Source: Bacteroidota bacterium (GTDB lineage Bacteria; Bacteroidota; Bacteroidia; Bacteroidales; Prolixibacteraceae). From it: 34,209 nt of DNA. Under the pieces are notes generated by a model. The model ran no database searches. It was not told the origin of the DNA and saw only the letters and a program-made list of their open reading frames with translations. Every line of letters begins with the position of its first letter. The stretch's first letter is position 1. The position numbers were made by a program, and so were the translations under genes. Of this stretch, positions 16,749 through 25,768 are shown one piece after another. The stretch spans positions 1 to 34,209 of the forward strand of contig JAUYMU010000057.1 of assembly GCA_030698405.1 (NCBI GenBank), given 5' to 3'.

Positions 16749-18791
16749 TTAATAAGCCAAAATTTCTTTGGCCGCAATGTAAATTTTTTCGGTATTAGGT
16801 AAAATCATTCTTTCGAACGAACGGTGAAATCCAACGGGTGTAAATGATGAACCAACACGTTTTACCGGGCAGTCGAGGTATTCAAAAGCTTCTTCCATTA
16901 TTACAGATGTAATCTCGGCACCGAATCCGGAATGAACTTTGTCTTCATGTACAACCATCACTTTTCCGATTCTTTTTATTGAATTCAGAATTGTTTCCTT
17001 ATCAAGCGGAACCAGTGAACGCAAGTCAATTACTTCAACTGAACTTCCCTCTTTCGATAGCTTTTCAGCGGCTTCCAGACACATATGAGTGGTATTTCCA
17101 TATGTAATCATTACCAGATCGTCGCCATTTCTACGGATACGGGCTTTGCCAAACGGAACTTCAAAATCATCGGGAATTACAGTAGCTGCTTTTGGATCAT
17201 TATACAAAGCTTTTGGCTCCATAAACATTGTCATTCCCCTTGATCTGATGGCAGTTCGCAATAGTCCGGCTGCATCATCGGCAAACGAAGGATAAACGAT
17301 ACGCACACCCGGAAGAGATGTTAAAGCCCCTTCAATGTTTTGCGAATGGTAAATTCCTCCGCCAATATATCCGCCTGATGCAAGCCTGATTGTAACATTT
17401 GGAGTAAATTGTCCGTTCGATCTCCAGAAATCGTGACTCGAATCGACATATTGCTCCATAGCCGGCCAGAAATAGTCAGCAAATTCAGCACCTTCAATTA
17501 CAATTCTAATTTTCTCATCATATCTTGACATTCCATTTGCAGTTCCAACAATAAAGTCCTCTGCGATTGGGGCGTTAAAAACTCTTTTAGGTCCGAATTC
17601 CTGCTGCAGTCCTTTCGACACATTGAAAATTCCACCCTTGTCTTTATTGGCCATATCCTGACCCCACATAAAGGTATCCGGATTATTTCTGAATTCAGCC
17701 TTCAGGGTTTCATTCAGTGCAGTAATCAATTTTTTCTTTTCGCCTTCCTCATGATGGGTTCCATCAACATATTTAAGCGGCTTGTGAGGCTCCGGAAGAA
17801 CAAAGTCGAGATACGTGTCCGGATCAGGATCAGGTGCCTTTAAAGCCTTCTTGTGGGCTTCTTTTAACTCTATTTTTGATTCGTTTTCAATAACAATAAT
17901 CTCTTCGTTCGTAAAACGATTGTAACGAACCAACATACGCTTGTATTTCGCCAACGGATCGTATTCCTGGGCATAATTACGCTCTTCTTCCGAACGGTAT
18001 AATTCATGACGGTCGGAGTTCGAATGGGAATGCATCCTAATGCAATTGGCCTGAACCATCACTGGCATTCCGGTTTCCAAAGCATGTTTTTTTGCTTCGT
18101 GCATGGCATTCATCGATTCAAAAACATCTTTTCCGTTACAATGAATGATCCGGAGGTTTTTAAAGCCTGTAAAATTGTTGGCGACTTTCCTGTTAGCCGT
18201 CTGATCCTTTTTCGGAACAGATATACCATATCCATTGTCCTGAATGGCAAAAATAACCGGCAGTTTTTCTTTTGAAGCGCCATTGATGGCTTCATAAACG
18301 AATCCTTCAGACAAGGAAGATTCACCCTGTACGCTGATTGCCACCGCCTTTTGGCCATAATATTTGATTGCCCGGGCCACACCTACCGCATGAAGCGTGT
18401 GATTACCAGTCAGCGATGAAACATTGTGGATATTCCAGGGGATTTTTGCAAAGTGGTTCGACATGTGCCGTCCGCCGCTTGAAAGATCTGTTGCTTTGGA
18501 AATTCCATTCAGGATTATTTCTTCAGCAGTTAATCCGCAAGACAAAGCTGTCAGCAAATCGCGGTAATATAAAAATATGTGGTCAACTTCTTTTTCAAAC
18601 GTTTGCCCGATAGCAAGCTGAATTCCATCATGACCTGCATAAGGTGCATGATACGACCAGCCAATGGCCTGCTTAAGGTAATTCGGAGCTTTTTCATCAA
18701 TTGCGCGACCTAAAGTCATCAATCGGAACCATTTTTCAAGAGTTTCTTTGGGAGTTGTTTTAATCGAAAATACAATTGGAACTGTATCCAT
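16749..18791 (-). CDS. 2-oxoacid dehydrogenase E1 component, fused alpha and beta subunits
   Basis: The E1 component decarboxylates a 2-oxoacid with thiamine diphosphate (TPP) and passes the acyl group to lipoyl-E2. This 680-aa protein joins both chains: alpha (about 1-330) with YYRDLLTAL, SGGRHMSNHF, the TPP/metal site GESSLSEG...QDNGYG and SHSNSDRHELYRSEEE; beta (about 350-680) with FMWGQDMANKDKGGIFNVSKGL and VHEDKVHSGFGAEI. The alpha half looks most like the branched-chain 2-oxoacid enzyme (GRxM, HSxSD motifs), though pyruvate cannot be excluded. The metal-site motif uses GES where GDG/GEG is usual and DN for NN. It follows the E2 gene by 24 bases. Fused E1 is common in Bacteroidota. Confidence 0.9.
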   Translation of the reverse strand: MDTVPIVFSIKTTPKETLEKWFRLMTLGRAIDEKAPNYLKQAIGWSYHAPYAGHDGIQLAIGQTFEKEVDHIFLYYRDLLTALSCGLTAEEIILNGISKATDLSSGGRHMSNHFAKIPWNIHNVSSLTGNHTLHAVGVARAIKYYGQKAVAISVQGESSLSEGFVYEAINGASKEKLPVIFAIQDNGYGISVPKKDQTANRKVANNFTGFKNLRIIHCNGKDVFESMNAMHEAKKHALETGMPVMVQANCIRMHSHSNSDRHELYRSEEERNYAQEYDPLAKYKRMLVRYNRFTNEEIIVIENESKIELKEAHKKALKAPDPDPDTYLDFVLPEPHKPLKYVDGTHHEEGEKKKLITALNETLKAEFRNNPDTFMWGQDMANKDKGGIFNVSKGLQQEFGPKRVFNAPIAEDFIVGTANGMSRYDEKIRIVIEGAEFADYFWPAMEQYVDSSHDFWRSNGQFTPNVTIRLASGGYIGGGIYHSQNIEGALTSLPGVRIVYPSFADDAAGLLRTAIRSRGMTMFMEPKALYNDPKAATVIPDDFEVPFGKARIRRNGDDLVMITYGNTTHMCLEAAEKLSKEGSSVEVIDLRSLVPLDKETILNSIKRIGKVMVVHEDKVHSGFGAEITSVIMEEAFEYLDCPVKRVGSSFTPVGFHRSFERMILPNTEKIYIAAKEILAY

Positions 18792-18815
18792 AAAGCAAAT
18801 TTTAATTTATTAAGG

Positions 18816-20171
18816 TTATACTTCGCGATCAATATTGAATTCTTCAAGAATGTCTGCTATTCGCCGCAGGAAAGCCCCGCCCATAGCACCATCTATAACT
18901 CTATGATCATATGATAAAGAAAGGAACATTTTGTGACGGACAACAATGGCGTCACCAGTTGGGGTTTCCATTACTGCAGGTTTTTTCTCGATGCTACCTG
19001 TTGCAAGTATGGCAACCTGTGGCTGACTGATAATCGGTGTTCCGATCAAATTTCTGAATGAACCAAAATTAGTGATCGTAAAAGTTCCACCCTGATAATC
19101 TTCAACTGTAAGCTTATTTTTGCGGGCAGCTTCAGCCAACTGATTTAGATTTTTGGTCAGTCCAACCAGATTTTTTTGTTCCGCATTTTTAATAACCGGT
19201 ACAACCAGATTTCCATCGGGTTTGGCAACAGCAATTGCAATATTTACATCTTTGTGGATGATTATTTTATAGTCGTCAACCGAAGAATTTAACAAAGGAT
19301 ACTCGGTAATTGCCCGTGCAACTGCCTCCGTAAAAATAGGCATGTAAGTGATTTTCTCTCCGTATTTGGCGCTGAACTCATCTTTTATTCGGGTGCGCCA
19401 CAAAACAAGGTTGGTAACATCGGCTTCTACAACTGATGTAACATGGGGAGAAACCTTTTTCGACATGACCATGTGATCGGCAATAATTTTTCGTACCCGA
19501 TCCATTTCGATAATCTGATCATTTGATCCCAATGATGCCGATATTTTTGGTTGTTCCTGTTTTTCTTCTGTTTTTACTCCTGAAGTTTTAGCCGGAGGAG
19601 AAACTTTACCTTCCTTTCGTGACTGAACAAAGGAGAGGATATCCGATTTTTGAACTCTGCCGCTCAGACCGGAGCCTTCAATTGATTCCAGTTCGCTTAA
19701 ACTTACCTGCTCTGATTTGGCTATTGACTGAACCAACGGGGAATAAAACCTGGTTGATTTTGTTTCGTTATTTTCTTCAACAGGTTCTGATTTAGTAACT
19801 TCAGGAGATTTAACAACGTCTTTTTCTACTGATTTGGCGGCTAATGGTTGAGCAGGTTCCTTTTCCGGCGTCTTTTCAGAATTAGACTCAACTTCCTCAA
19901 TTACAGCTTCGTTATCGGATTCGTCATCATCGTCAGTAGTAATAATGATAACGGTTTCACCTACCGCAACCAATGCATTTACCTCAAAAAATATTTTCTT
20001 TATAATACCATCAACCGGTGAGGGAATTTCTGAATCAACCTTATCAGTTGCAACTTCAAAAAGTGATTGATCTTCTTCAATTTTATCACCTTCCTTTACA
20101 AACCATTTGGTGATGGTAGCTTCCTGAACGCTTTCGCCCAGTTTAGGCATCTGGATTTTAAATTCTGACAT
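18816..20171 (-). CDS. 2-oxoacid dehydrogenase E2 component (dihydrolipoamide acyltransferase)
   Basis: E2 forms the core of the dehydrogenase complex and moves the acyl group from lipoate to CoA. The 451-aa protein has one N-terminal lipoyl domain with K44 in EVATDKVDSEIPSP, an acidic and Pro/Lys-rich linker (about 80-135), a peripheral-subunit-binding domain (about 138-180, RFYSPLVQSIAKSEQVSLSE) and the catalytic domain ending in SLSYDHRVIDG with H423 and D427. It precedes E1 in the same operon. No E3 (dihydrolipoamide dehydrogenase) gene lies in the window, so E3 must be encoded elsewhere. Motifs do not decide between branched-chain, pyruvate or 2-oxoglutarate specificity. The E1 partner points to branched-chain. 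Confidence 0.92.
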   Translation of the reverse strand: MSEFKIQMPKLGESVQEATITKWFVKEGDKIEEDQSLFEVATDKVDSEIPSPVDGIIKKIFFEVNALVAVGETVIIITTDDDDESDNEAVIEEVESNSEKTPEKEPAQPLAAKSVEKDVVKSPEVTKSEPVEENNETKSTRFYSPLVQSIAKSEQVSLSELESIEGSGLSGRVQKSDILSFVQSRKEGKVSPPAKTSGVKTEEKQEQPKISASLGSNDQIIEMDRVRKIIADHMVMSKKVSPHVTSVVEADVTNLVLWRTRIKDEFSAKYGEKITYMPIFTEAVARAITEYPLLNSSVDDYKIIIHKDVNIAIAVAKPDGNLVVPVIKNAEQKNLVGLTKNLNQLAEAARKNKLTVEDYQGGTFTITNFGSFRNLIGTPIISQPQVAILATGSIEKKPAVMETPTGDAIVVRHKMFLSLSYDHRVIDGAMGGAFLRRIADILEEFNIDREV

Positions 20172-20273
20172 ACTTACCTTTATTTAACATTAAGAATTTC
20201 AAGTTTTCAAACTAACTAATTAACAAGAAAGAGATTGAAAAGTTCAACAATGCAAGTCAAATAAAGTATCAGA

Positions 20274-21587
20274 TTAATCTTTGGGTTTATATTTAAACAA
20301 GTCGTGTTTTGGCCAACTTTTAACCGAATGTTCAATTTTTCCCATCATATAATTGACGTAATATGGTAGTTTAGGTCCTTTCCAACTACTTGAATTAATG
20401 ATAACTACCCATGAAAAACCGTTGCTCTGCCGTTTCATAATAGCAGATGTTCCGGCCATACTCCCGGTTCTTATCCAATCTCCGTTATCTTTTACTGTTT
20501 TCCAACCCAATGGTCCTTTAAACAACTTATTTTCAACCATCTGATCAATTAAATTGCCTTTGAACATATCAGGAACATTTTTGAAACCATCGATCATCAC
20601 CAGTAACTTTGCCAGTTCAACCGATGATGCAATCCAGCCACCGGCAGGCCCCAGCAACTCAATTGGATTGCCACCGTAAGCTTTTGGAACCATCCTTCCT
20701 GATCCATCGAAACATGAAACAAGTTGATTATCATCCGATTCATAGTATTTTACTTCATTAAACCTACGACCTGAAAGATAGCTTCGGCCAATGTGCATAT
20801 CAGTAATTCCAATAGGTTTAAGTACTTCATTACGAACATATTTCTCGTAATTTTGACCTGAAACAGATTCGATAACTTTTGTTAAAAACATATATCCCAT
20901 ATTTGAGTAGGAAGATCGGGTTCCCGGATCAAAATGCAATCTTCTGGATGCAACAAACCGACTGTAAGAATCAATGGTTGCGCTTCCTTTTTCGCCATTC
21001 AACTCCAGTACCAACAACGAATTAAAAGCCATATCTCCATATCGCAGCGACCATCCTCCGGCATGTGCCAAAAGATGACGAACGGTGATATTGTATATTC
21101 GCGGATCTTTTACTGAATGAAAAATAGAATCTTTAATGATTGCTTTCGGGCCAAATACTTTCGAATCAAGGGTGATTAATTTATCCTCGACTAATTTAAG
21201 GATGGCAACGGCATTTATTAATTTACTGATACTTGCAACCCTGAACAATTGACCGGGGGTAACCGGCTGCTTTGCTTCAACGTCAGAATATCCAAAACCT
21301 TGTGCATAAACCAGTTTGCCGTTTTTCACCACCGACATGGTCATTCCTGCCAAATTCCATTGCCGAAGAAATTCCATCGCTTGTTTTTCAATAACCTTGC
21401 TCTCCTTGAAATTTGACAGATCATTGGTAATCAGAAAGTTCAATCCATCTTCTTCTATATCCTCAAAGCGATTCTGAATTTCATCACGATCCTTCGGAAT
21501 TGAAATACGAAAAACAATCAGAAAGAAAATTAATCCAGCCAGAATGATATTTTTAGTGCAGATATGTTTCCTTAGATAATTCAGCAT
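20274..21587 (-). CDS. Membrane-anchored serine hydrolase (beta-lactamase / class C-like fold)
   Basis: A 437-aa protein with an N-terminal membrane helix (about 13-28) that places the rest in the periplasm. The penicillin-binding-protein-like catalytic motifs are present: S119-I-S-K122 and Y227-S-N229, with LLAHAGGW between. A third motif is less clear (possibly in the segment near TGSMAG). The fold covers esterases, D-aminopeptidases, DD-peptidases and class C beta-lactamases; a resistance function is not implied. Its start overlaps the pyrD stop by 7 nt (ATGCTGA), so translation is probably coupled, although no metabolic link to pyrimidine synthesis is known to me. Confidence 0.87.
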   Translation of the reverse strand: MLNYLRKHICTKNIILAGLIFFLIVFRISIPKDRDEIQNRFEDIEEDGLNFLITNDLSNFKESKVIEKQAMEFLRQWNLAGMTMSVVKNGKLVYAQGFGYSDVEAKQPVTPGQLFRVASISKLINAVAILKLVEDKLITLDSKVFGPKAIIKDSIFHSVKDPRIYNITVRHLLAHAGGWSLRYGDMAFNSLLVLELNGEKGSATIDSYSRFVASRRLHFDPGTRSSYSNMGYMFLTKVIESVSGQNYEKYVRNEVLKPIGITDMHIGRSYLSGRRFNEVKYYESDDNQLVSCFDGSGRMVPKAYGGNPIELLGPAGGWIASSVELAKLLVMIDGFKNVPDMFKGNLIDQMVENKLFKGPLGWKTVKDNGDWIRTGSMAGTSAIMKRQSNGFSWVVIINSSSWKGPKLPYYVNYMMGKIEHSVKSWPKHDLFKYKPKD

Positions 21588-22492
21588 TGTAAACTCCCAA
21601 TTAATTCACTAACAGACTGCATTTTATGTCGTTCCATATACAAAGCCAGGCCATCAACAATCTGAACAGGAATAGTTGGATCGATAAAAATAGCAGTTCC
21701 TATCTGAACTGTTGATGCACCGGCAATCATAAATTCAATGGCATCAGTTGCATTCATAATTCCGCCCATCCCCATCACCGGTATTTTTACCGCATTATAC
21801 ACCTGCCAAACCATTCTGAGAGCAATTGGCTTAATGGCCGGACCAGATAGGCCTCCAGTGATGGTTGACAAAACCGGTTTTCTTGTTTCAGCATTTACAG
21901 CCATGCCCAACAAGGTGTTTATCAGTGAAACGCTGTCGGCGCCCTGGCTTTCTACAGCCTTAGCTATATCAGCAATGTTTGTAACGTTTGGAGAGAGTTT
22001 TACGATTAATGTTTTGCTGTAAACTTTTCTCACCGCTTTTACTACAGCTTCGGCTGATGGACAGCTAATTCCAAAAGCCATTCCGCCTTCTTTTACATTG
22101 GGGCAACTGATGTTTAATTCGATTGCCGGAATTTTATCCAACTCATTTAATCGTTCAGTTAATGCCACATAATCTTCAATGGTAGAGCCATTTACATTTA
22201 CAATAATATGGGTGTCAATGTCTTTTATACGAGGATAAATATTTGCAATAAAATTATCAACTCCTTTATTTTGCAAACCTACTGCATTGAGCATTCCGGA
22301 GGGAGTTTCGGCCATCCGTGGGTATGCATTTCCTTCCCGGTGTTTAAGAGTAGTTCCTTTTACAACTATTCCTCCAAGCCTGGAAAGATCAAGAAAATCG
22401 GCAATTTCTTCTCCAAATCCGCAAGTTCCTGAAGCCAACATTATCGGATTCTTGAAATCCAGCTCATGTATTTTTATTCCTAAATTTACCAT
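21581..22492 (-). CDS. pyrD: Dihydroorotate dehydrogenase B, catalytic subunit
   Basis: It oxidises dihydroorotate to orotate, step four of pyrimidine synthesis, using FMN. The 303-aa protein is of class 1[23 protein letters not shown] at the start, [21 protein letters not shown] with catalytic C130 (cysteine instead of the serine of class 2), and [21 protein letters not shown] for FMN phosphate binding. It follows pyrK with a 7-nt overlap (ATGGTAA) and is followed by the hydrolase gene with a similar 7-nt overlap. With PyrK it would form the NAD-linked heterotetramer. Confidence 0.95.
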   Translation of the reverse strand: MVNLGIKIHELDFKNPIMLASGTCGFGEEIADFLDLSRLGGIVVKGTTLKHREGNAYPRMAETPSGMLNAVGLQNKGVDNFIANIYPRIKDIDTHIIVNVNGSTIEDYVALTERLNELDKIPAIELNISCPNVKEGGMAFGISCPSAEAVVKAVRKVYSKTLIVKLSPNVTNIADIAKAVESQGADSVSLINTLLGMAVNAETRKPVLSTITGGLSGPAIKPIALRMVWQVYNAVKIPVMGMGGIMNATDAIEFMIAGASTVQIGTAIFIDPTIPVQIVDGLALYMERHKMQSVSELIGSLQC

Positions 22493-23259
22493 TTCAAATC
22501 ATTTACATTAAACACCGGTCCATCAGTACAAACGCATTTATGCCCGGCCTTGGTATCTTCTACGCAGCAAAGACATACTCCAAAACCGCAAGCCATCATA
22601 TTTTCGAGTGAAACTTCGCAGAATAATTTGTTCTCAAGAGCAATGCGGCCAATGGCTTTCATCATCAAATCTGGTCCACAAGTGTATATTTTTGTGAATT
22701 CATTCAGTTTATTTGTAAACACCGGATGATTTGTAACATATCCCTTTTCTCCCAAAGAACCATCTTCTGTGGTAAAATAGAAATTTCCGAAAGGTTTATA
22801 TTCTTCAATATCAATATGATCTGTAATTGAACGTGCGCCGATCAGAACATGAACATTTTCAGGATCAAGTCCGCAAAGCTTGGCAAGAAACAACATGGGT
22901 GCTACGCCACTTCCACCACCAATTAGTAAAATATGGTCATCTTTTTCGGGAAGTGTAAATGATTTACCCAATGGCAGGATTGTACTTATTTGAACTCCTG
23001 GCTGTGCTTCTGTTAACTTTTTTGAACCCCGCCCCAAAATTTTAACCAATAATGTAATGGTTTGGGCTTGATAATCGACATCAAGCACAGAAAAGGGACG
23101 CCGCAGAAATATTTCCTGTGCATCTTTAATTTCAACATTTACAAACTGACCGGGAAAAATATCAGAAACAGGTACCGGTGACTGAAGTTTTAGTAGAAAA
23201 TTATCCTTGTTAAGCTGCTTATTTTCAAGCAATAATAAATCAATAACCGTCTTTTTCAT
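22486..23259 (-). CDS. pyrK: Dihydroorotate dehydrogenase B, electron transfer subunit
   Basis: PyrK carries FAD and a [2Fe-2S] cluster and passes electrons from PyrD to NAD. The 257-aa protein has the ferredoxin-reductase fold: [12 protein letters not shown] for [15 protein letters not shown] for the nucleotide, and [12 protein letters not shown]. The C-terminal cluster ligands are C224, C229, C232 and one of C242/C244. The spacing between the third and fourth cysteines is short compared with the Lactococcus enzyme. It is the first pyr gene of the unit and lies 36 bases downstream of the XRE-type regulator gene. No other pyr genes lie nearby. Confidence 0.94.
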   Translation of the reverse strand: MKKTVIDLLLLENKQLNKDNFLLKLQSPVPVSDIFPGQFVNVEIKDAQEIFLRRPFSVLDVDYQAQTITLLVKILGRGSKKLTEAQPGVQISTILPLGKSFTLPEKDDHILLIGGGSGVAPMLFLAKLCGLDPENVHVLIGARSITDHIDIEEYKPFGNFYFTTEDGSLGEKGYVTNHPVFTNKLNEFTKIYTCGPDLMMKAIGRIALENKLFCEVSLENMMACGFGVCLCCVEDTKAGHKCVCTDGPVFNVNDLKW

Positions 23260-23295
23260 GCAGGTGAATTTGACGGCAAATATAGTTCAAAAAAC

Positions 23296-23781
23296 TTATC
23301 GGGAAGGATTATAAACCTTAAAAGTTTGGTCTTTAAAAAATACTATTAGCCGTTCTATGGGCTTTTCAGAGCCGAAAAAGGAATCATACAACTCATTCTC
23401 AGATACTTTTTTTTCCTGAGCAGGAGGTAATAAAGTTTCTTCTTTGGGTGCAGGCGGTGGGGAATCCATGACAAAGTCTGGTTCAGCAGTTTTTACAGGG
23501 CCAATCGGATTTGTAGTAGGATTAATTACAGGCTCCGGAATCGGATCAAACAATGTTCGTGATTTGGCAACGCCTTCAATCATGTTGCCTTCGCCCAGAA
23601 GGAGCCATTTCGCATTTATTTCAGGGTAGATCTGTAAAAGCTTTTCAATAAATTGAAAACTGGGCTTATTCCTTGCTTTTAGAACATGGGTAACATTCGA
23701 TCGCTGCACTCCGATAGCATCTGCCAATTCGGAAGGAGAAATTCCTTTGTATTCCATAAATTTCCTGATCCTTTCTTCCAT
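23296..23781 (-). CDS. XRE-family helix-turn-helix regulator with Pro-rich tail
   Basis: A 161-aa protein. Residues about 3-50 form an XRE-type HTH (MEERIRKFMEYKGISPSELADAIGVQRSNVTHVLKARNKPS), then WLLLGEGNMIEG, typical of a Bacteroidota regulator group. The middle (about 75-125) is rich in Pro and Thr and looks disordered; the end (SENELYDSFFGSEKPIERLIVFFKDQTFKVYNPS) is a short folded segment with no name I know. I chose the start at 23781; the frame stays open to 23805, but those residues overlap a -7-like box. Upstream lies an imperfect palindrome (23835-23858) that could be its own operator. It is encoded just ahead of pyrK and may be cotranscribed with it. Confidence 0.85.
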   Translation of the reverse strand: MEERIRKFMEYKGISPSELADAIGVQRSNVTHVLKARNKPSFQFIEKLLQIYPEINAKWLLLGEGNMIEGVAKSRTLFDPIPEPVINPTTNPIGPVKTAEPDFVMDSPPPAPKEETLLPPAQEKKVSENELYDSFFGSEKPIERLIVFFKDQTFKVYNPSR

Positions 23782-23804
23782 ATAAATGTAAATTAGCGAA
23801 TGCA

Positions 23805-23812
23805 CAAATGTA
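23805..23812 (-). promoter_or_regulatory. Probable -7 box of the XRE regulator gene
   Basis: The minus strand reads TACATTTG (TAnnTTTG consensus) ending 24 bases upstream of the regulator's chosen start codon at 23781. The same box occurs on the plus strand at 23860-23867, giving a divergent pair around the palindrome. Confidence 0.4.
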
Positions 23813-23834
23813 ATAATATTGCATCAATATTTGA

Positions 23835-23858
23835 TTGACATTTGTGCGCAAGTGTCAA
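23835..23858. promoter_or_regulatory. 24-bp operator-like imperfect palindrome
   Basis: The sequence has the form TTGACA-N12-TGTCAA. It is complementary to itself at 20 of 24 positions, with the two mismatch pairs placed symmetrically. It lies between two divergent TACATTTG boxes, 54 bases upstream of the XRE gene start. It is well placed to be the XRE protein's own operator. The TTGACA half also lies 19 bases before the plus-strand box at 23860-23867, so the two can form a promoter. Confidence 0.55.
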
Positions 23859-23859
23859 T

Positions 23860-23867
23860 TACATTTG
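23860..23867 (+). promoter_or_regulatory. Plus-strand -7 box pairing with TTGACA
   Basis: TACATTTG fits TAnnTTTG and lies 19 bases after TTGACA (23835-23840), the right spacing for a Bacteroidota promoter. It would transcribe into the AT-rich gap, about 670 bases before the next gene, so any transcript would be a long leader or a small RNA. Confidence 0.4.
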
Positions 23868-24547
23868 TGTATTTTGATTTCAAATTTATTAAATATGTCT
23901 GTATTATTATTTTATATATACTTTAGGTATATCATTTAAAATATTGGTTAATAGTTATTTATAAATTTTATATAATGGATATATACGTATAATGCACATA
24001 TATAAATAGTTTATTCAATTTTTTATAGATATAGCATTACTTAATCTGTTGTTATTGAATACTATATGAGTTTATATTTATAAATTAAATGGTTGAATTT
24101 TTTATGTGTTATTGATGTAAATTAATTGGAATCTTTAATGAAACATTTTTAATTCTTTTTATTTACATTTGGTTTCATTCAGTTTAATTTACATTTGTGT
24201 ATGAGTATTCACACTTTCTATCTATTCCCATTTGTGAATTTTAAAAGATTTTGCTATTGAAGAGTATTTATTTTTTGAATTTGGCATCAACAGTAGAAAT
24301 ATTCACCTATTCCCGCCCTATCTCAACTTTTGGAAAATTATCCAATTCTCAGGCAGTTTAAAATCAATATTTATTAACTCAAGTTGTTGTATTTGTGCAA
24401 TTTAAACAACAAACATTCCTTCTTTTCTCCTTCATCTTCTGGAAGAAATGGACGGATTTTTCAACAAATAGCTTAAAATTTGGTTTGAGTGGTCAAAAGT
24501 CATTCTTAAAAAGTGTATTTTTCTGTTTTTGATTAAAATTCTAATTT

Positions 24548-25768
24548 ATGAGAGGAATTCCTTCCGCATTTTTGCTATTCTTTTTTGCCCTTGTTTTTTT
24601 GATTGAGCTCATCTCCTATTTCGGGTTTTGGCTTTTGATCAAGCAACGTTCAAAAAAAATCAGAATTAACCTGACTATATTATACCTTCTCATAAGCCTG
24701 CTTTCTACCGGCCTTCTACTCTACTCTTTTGCAAATCCGGAGTCGCTTCGCCAAGCCAGGAATTATACGCTTTTCTATGTGGTAATTACAGTTTCATTTT
24801 TGAACCTGCTACCCAAATTCATTTTTTCAATAAGTACCATTCTTTCTTTTATTTTCAGATGGCTGGCTGGTAAACGTTCCCAAATGATACTAATCACAGG
24901 TGCCAGCCTAATTTGTAGCGGATTTTTTTTCGTCATCGTTTATGGAATTTTTGTCGGACGCTATCAGGTGAATGTCAGACATGAAAATCTGTATTTTTAT
25001 AATTTACCGGAGCAACTCAATGGATTCAAAATCATTCAACTATCTGATATTCATCTTGGCAGTTTTGGAAAGAATACGAAAGTGATGGAAAAAACTGTCA
25101 GGATTGTGAATCAATTAAATCCTGACTTGTTGTTATTTACCGGCGATTTGGTAAATAATTTCAGCGAAGAAGCAAAAGGATTTGAACCTTATCTGGAACA
25201 ACTGTCGGCTAAATATGGAAAATATGCCATTCAGGGAAATCACGATTATGGAGACTACTCTGCCTGGCCTGATAGCGCAAGCAAGGGAATAAATTTACAA
25301 CAGATTCAAAGCAGTTTAACAGATGCCGGTTTTATACTTTTGCTGAACCAATGGGAAAGAATTTCTGTGATGGATACCTCGTTTTCATTGATAGGTGTTG
25401 AAAACTGGGGTCATGCGCCATTTCCGCAATATGCAAATCTTGATGAAGCGATGAAAGGCATTCCGGATCAATCGTTTAAGATTTTAATGTCGCACGATCC
25501 TTCTCATTGGAATGCAATTGTTGTTCCTCAAACTGATATTCCGCTGACACTTTCGGGTCATACACACGGCGCTCAATTTGGGATAAAAATTGCAGGGATC
25601 GAATTTAGCCCAATCTGGTTTAATCAGAAGCACTGGGGAGGTCTTTATCAGTCAGAAAATCAATTACTTTACGCGAACAGAGGACTTGGAACAATTGGAT
25701 TTCCCGGCAGGGTTGAAATGCGTCCTGAAATTACTGTTTTGACTCTTTACCGAACTACAAACCGTTGA
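24548..25768 (+). CDS. Membrane-bound metallophosphoesterase
   Basis: A 406-aa protein with four predicted membrane helices in the first 140 residues (about 6-28, 39-60, 72-98, 115-140). A calcineurin-like metallophosphoesterase domain follows. The two-metal site is intact: D167-I-H169 in LSDIHLG, TGDLVNN, GNHD with N231/H232/D233, and GHTHG with H338/H340. Related proteins (YkuE-like) act on the outer face of the membrane, with some shown or suggested to hydrolyse lipid-linked phosphates such as UDP-diacylglucosamine. The substrate here is not evident. The last 14 bases overlap the 3' end of the convergent peptidase/barrel gene. Confidence 0.88.
   Translation: MRGIPSAFLLFFFALVFLIELISYFGFWLLIKQRSKKIRINLTILYLLISLLSTGLLLYSFANPESLRQARNYTLFYVVITVSFLNLLPKFIFSISTILSFIFRWLAGKRSQMILITGASLICSGFFFVIVYGIFVGRYQVNVRHENLYFYNLPEQLNGFKIIQLSDIHLGSFGKNTKVMEKTVRIVNQLNPDLLLFTGDLVNNFSEEAKGFEPYLEQLSAKYGKYAIQGNHDYGDYSAWPDSASKGINLQQIQSSLTDAGFILLLNQWERISVMDTSFSLIGVENWGHAPFPQYANLDEAMKGIPDQSFKILMSHDPSHWNAIVVPQTDIPLTLSGHTHGAQFGIKIAGIEFSPIWFNQKHWGGLYQSENQLLYANRGLGTIGFPGRVEMRPEITVLTLYRTTNR

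Larger units (their letters stand above)
23806..24547. other. Long AT-rich noncoding region of about 740 bp
   Basis: No coding sequence is visible on either strand. The first 65 bases hold operator-like and promoter-like elements (listed separately). The middle, about 23880-24160, is almost purely A and T. A second TACATTTG box sits at 24190-24197, and a CCATTTGTG variant at 24228-24236. I see no DnaA-box cluster, tRNA or convincing terminator. The unusual length, for genes this compact, suggests regulation or an unrecognised RNA. Confidence 0.6.

Noticed and set aside
20274-21587. Antibiotic-resistance beta-lactamase
   Set aside because: The SxxK and YxN motifs define a broad hydrolase family; the membrane anchor and neighbours give no support for resistance.
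23880-24160. Chromosome origin in the AT-rich gap
   Set aside because: No DnaA-box cluster (TTATCCACA-like) is visible and no dnaA, dnaN or recF gene lies nearby.
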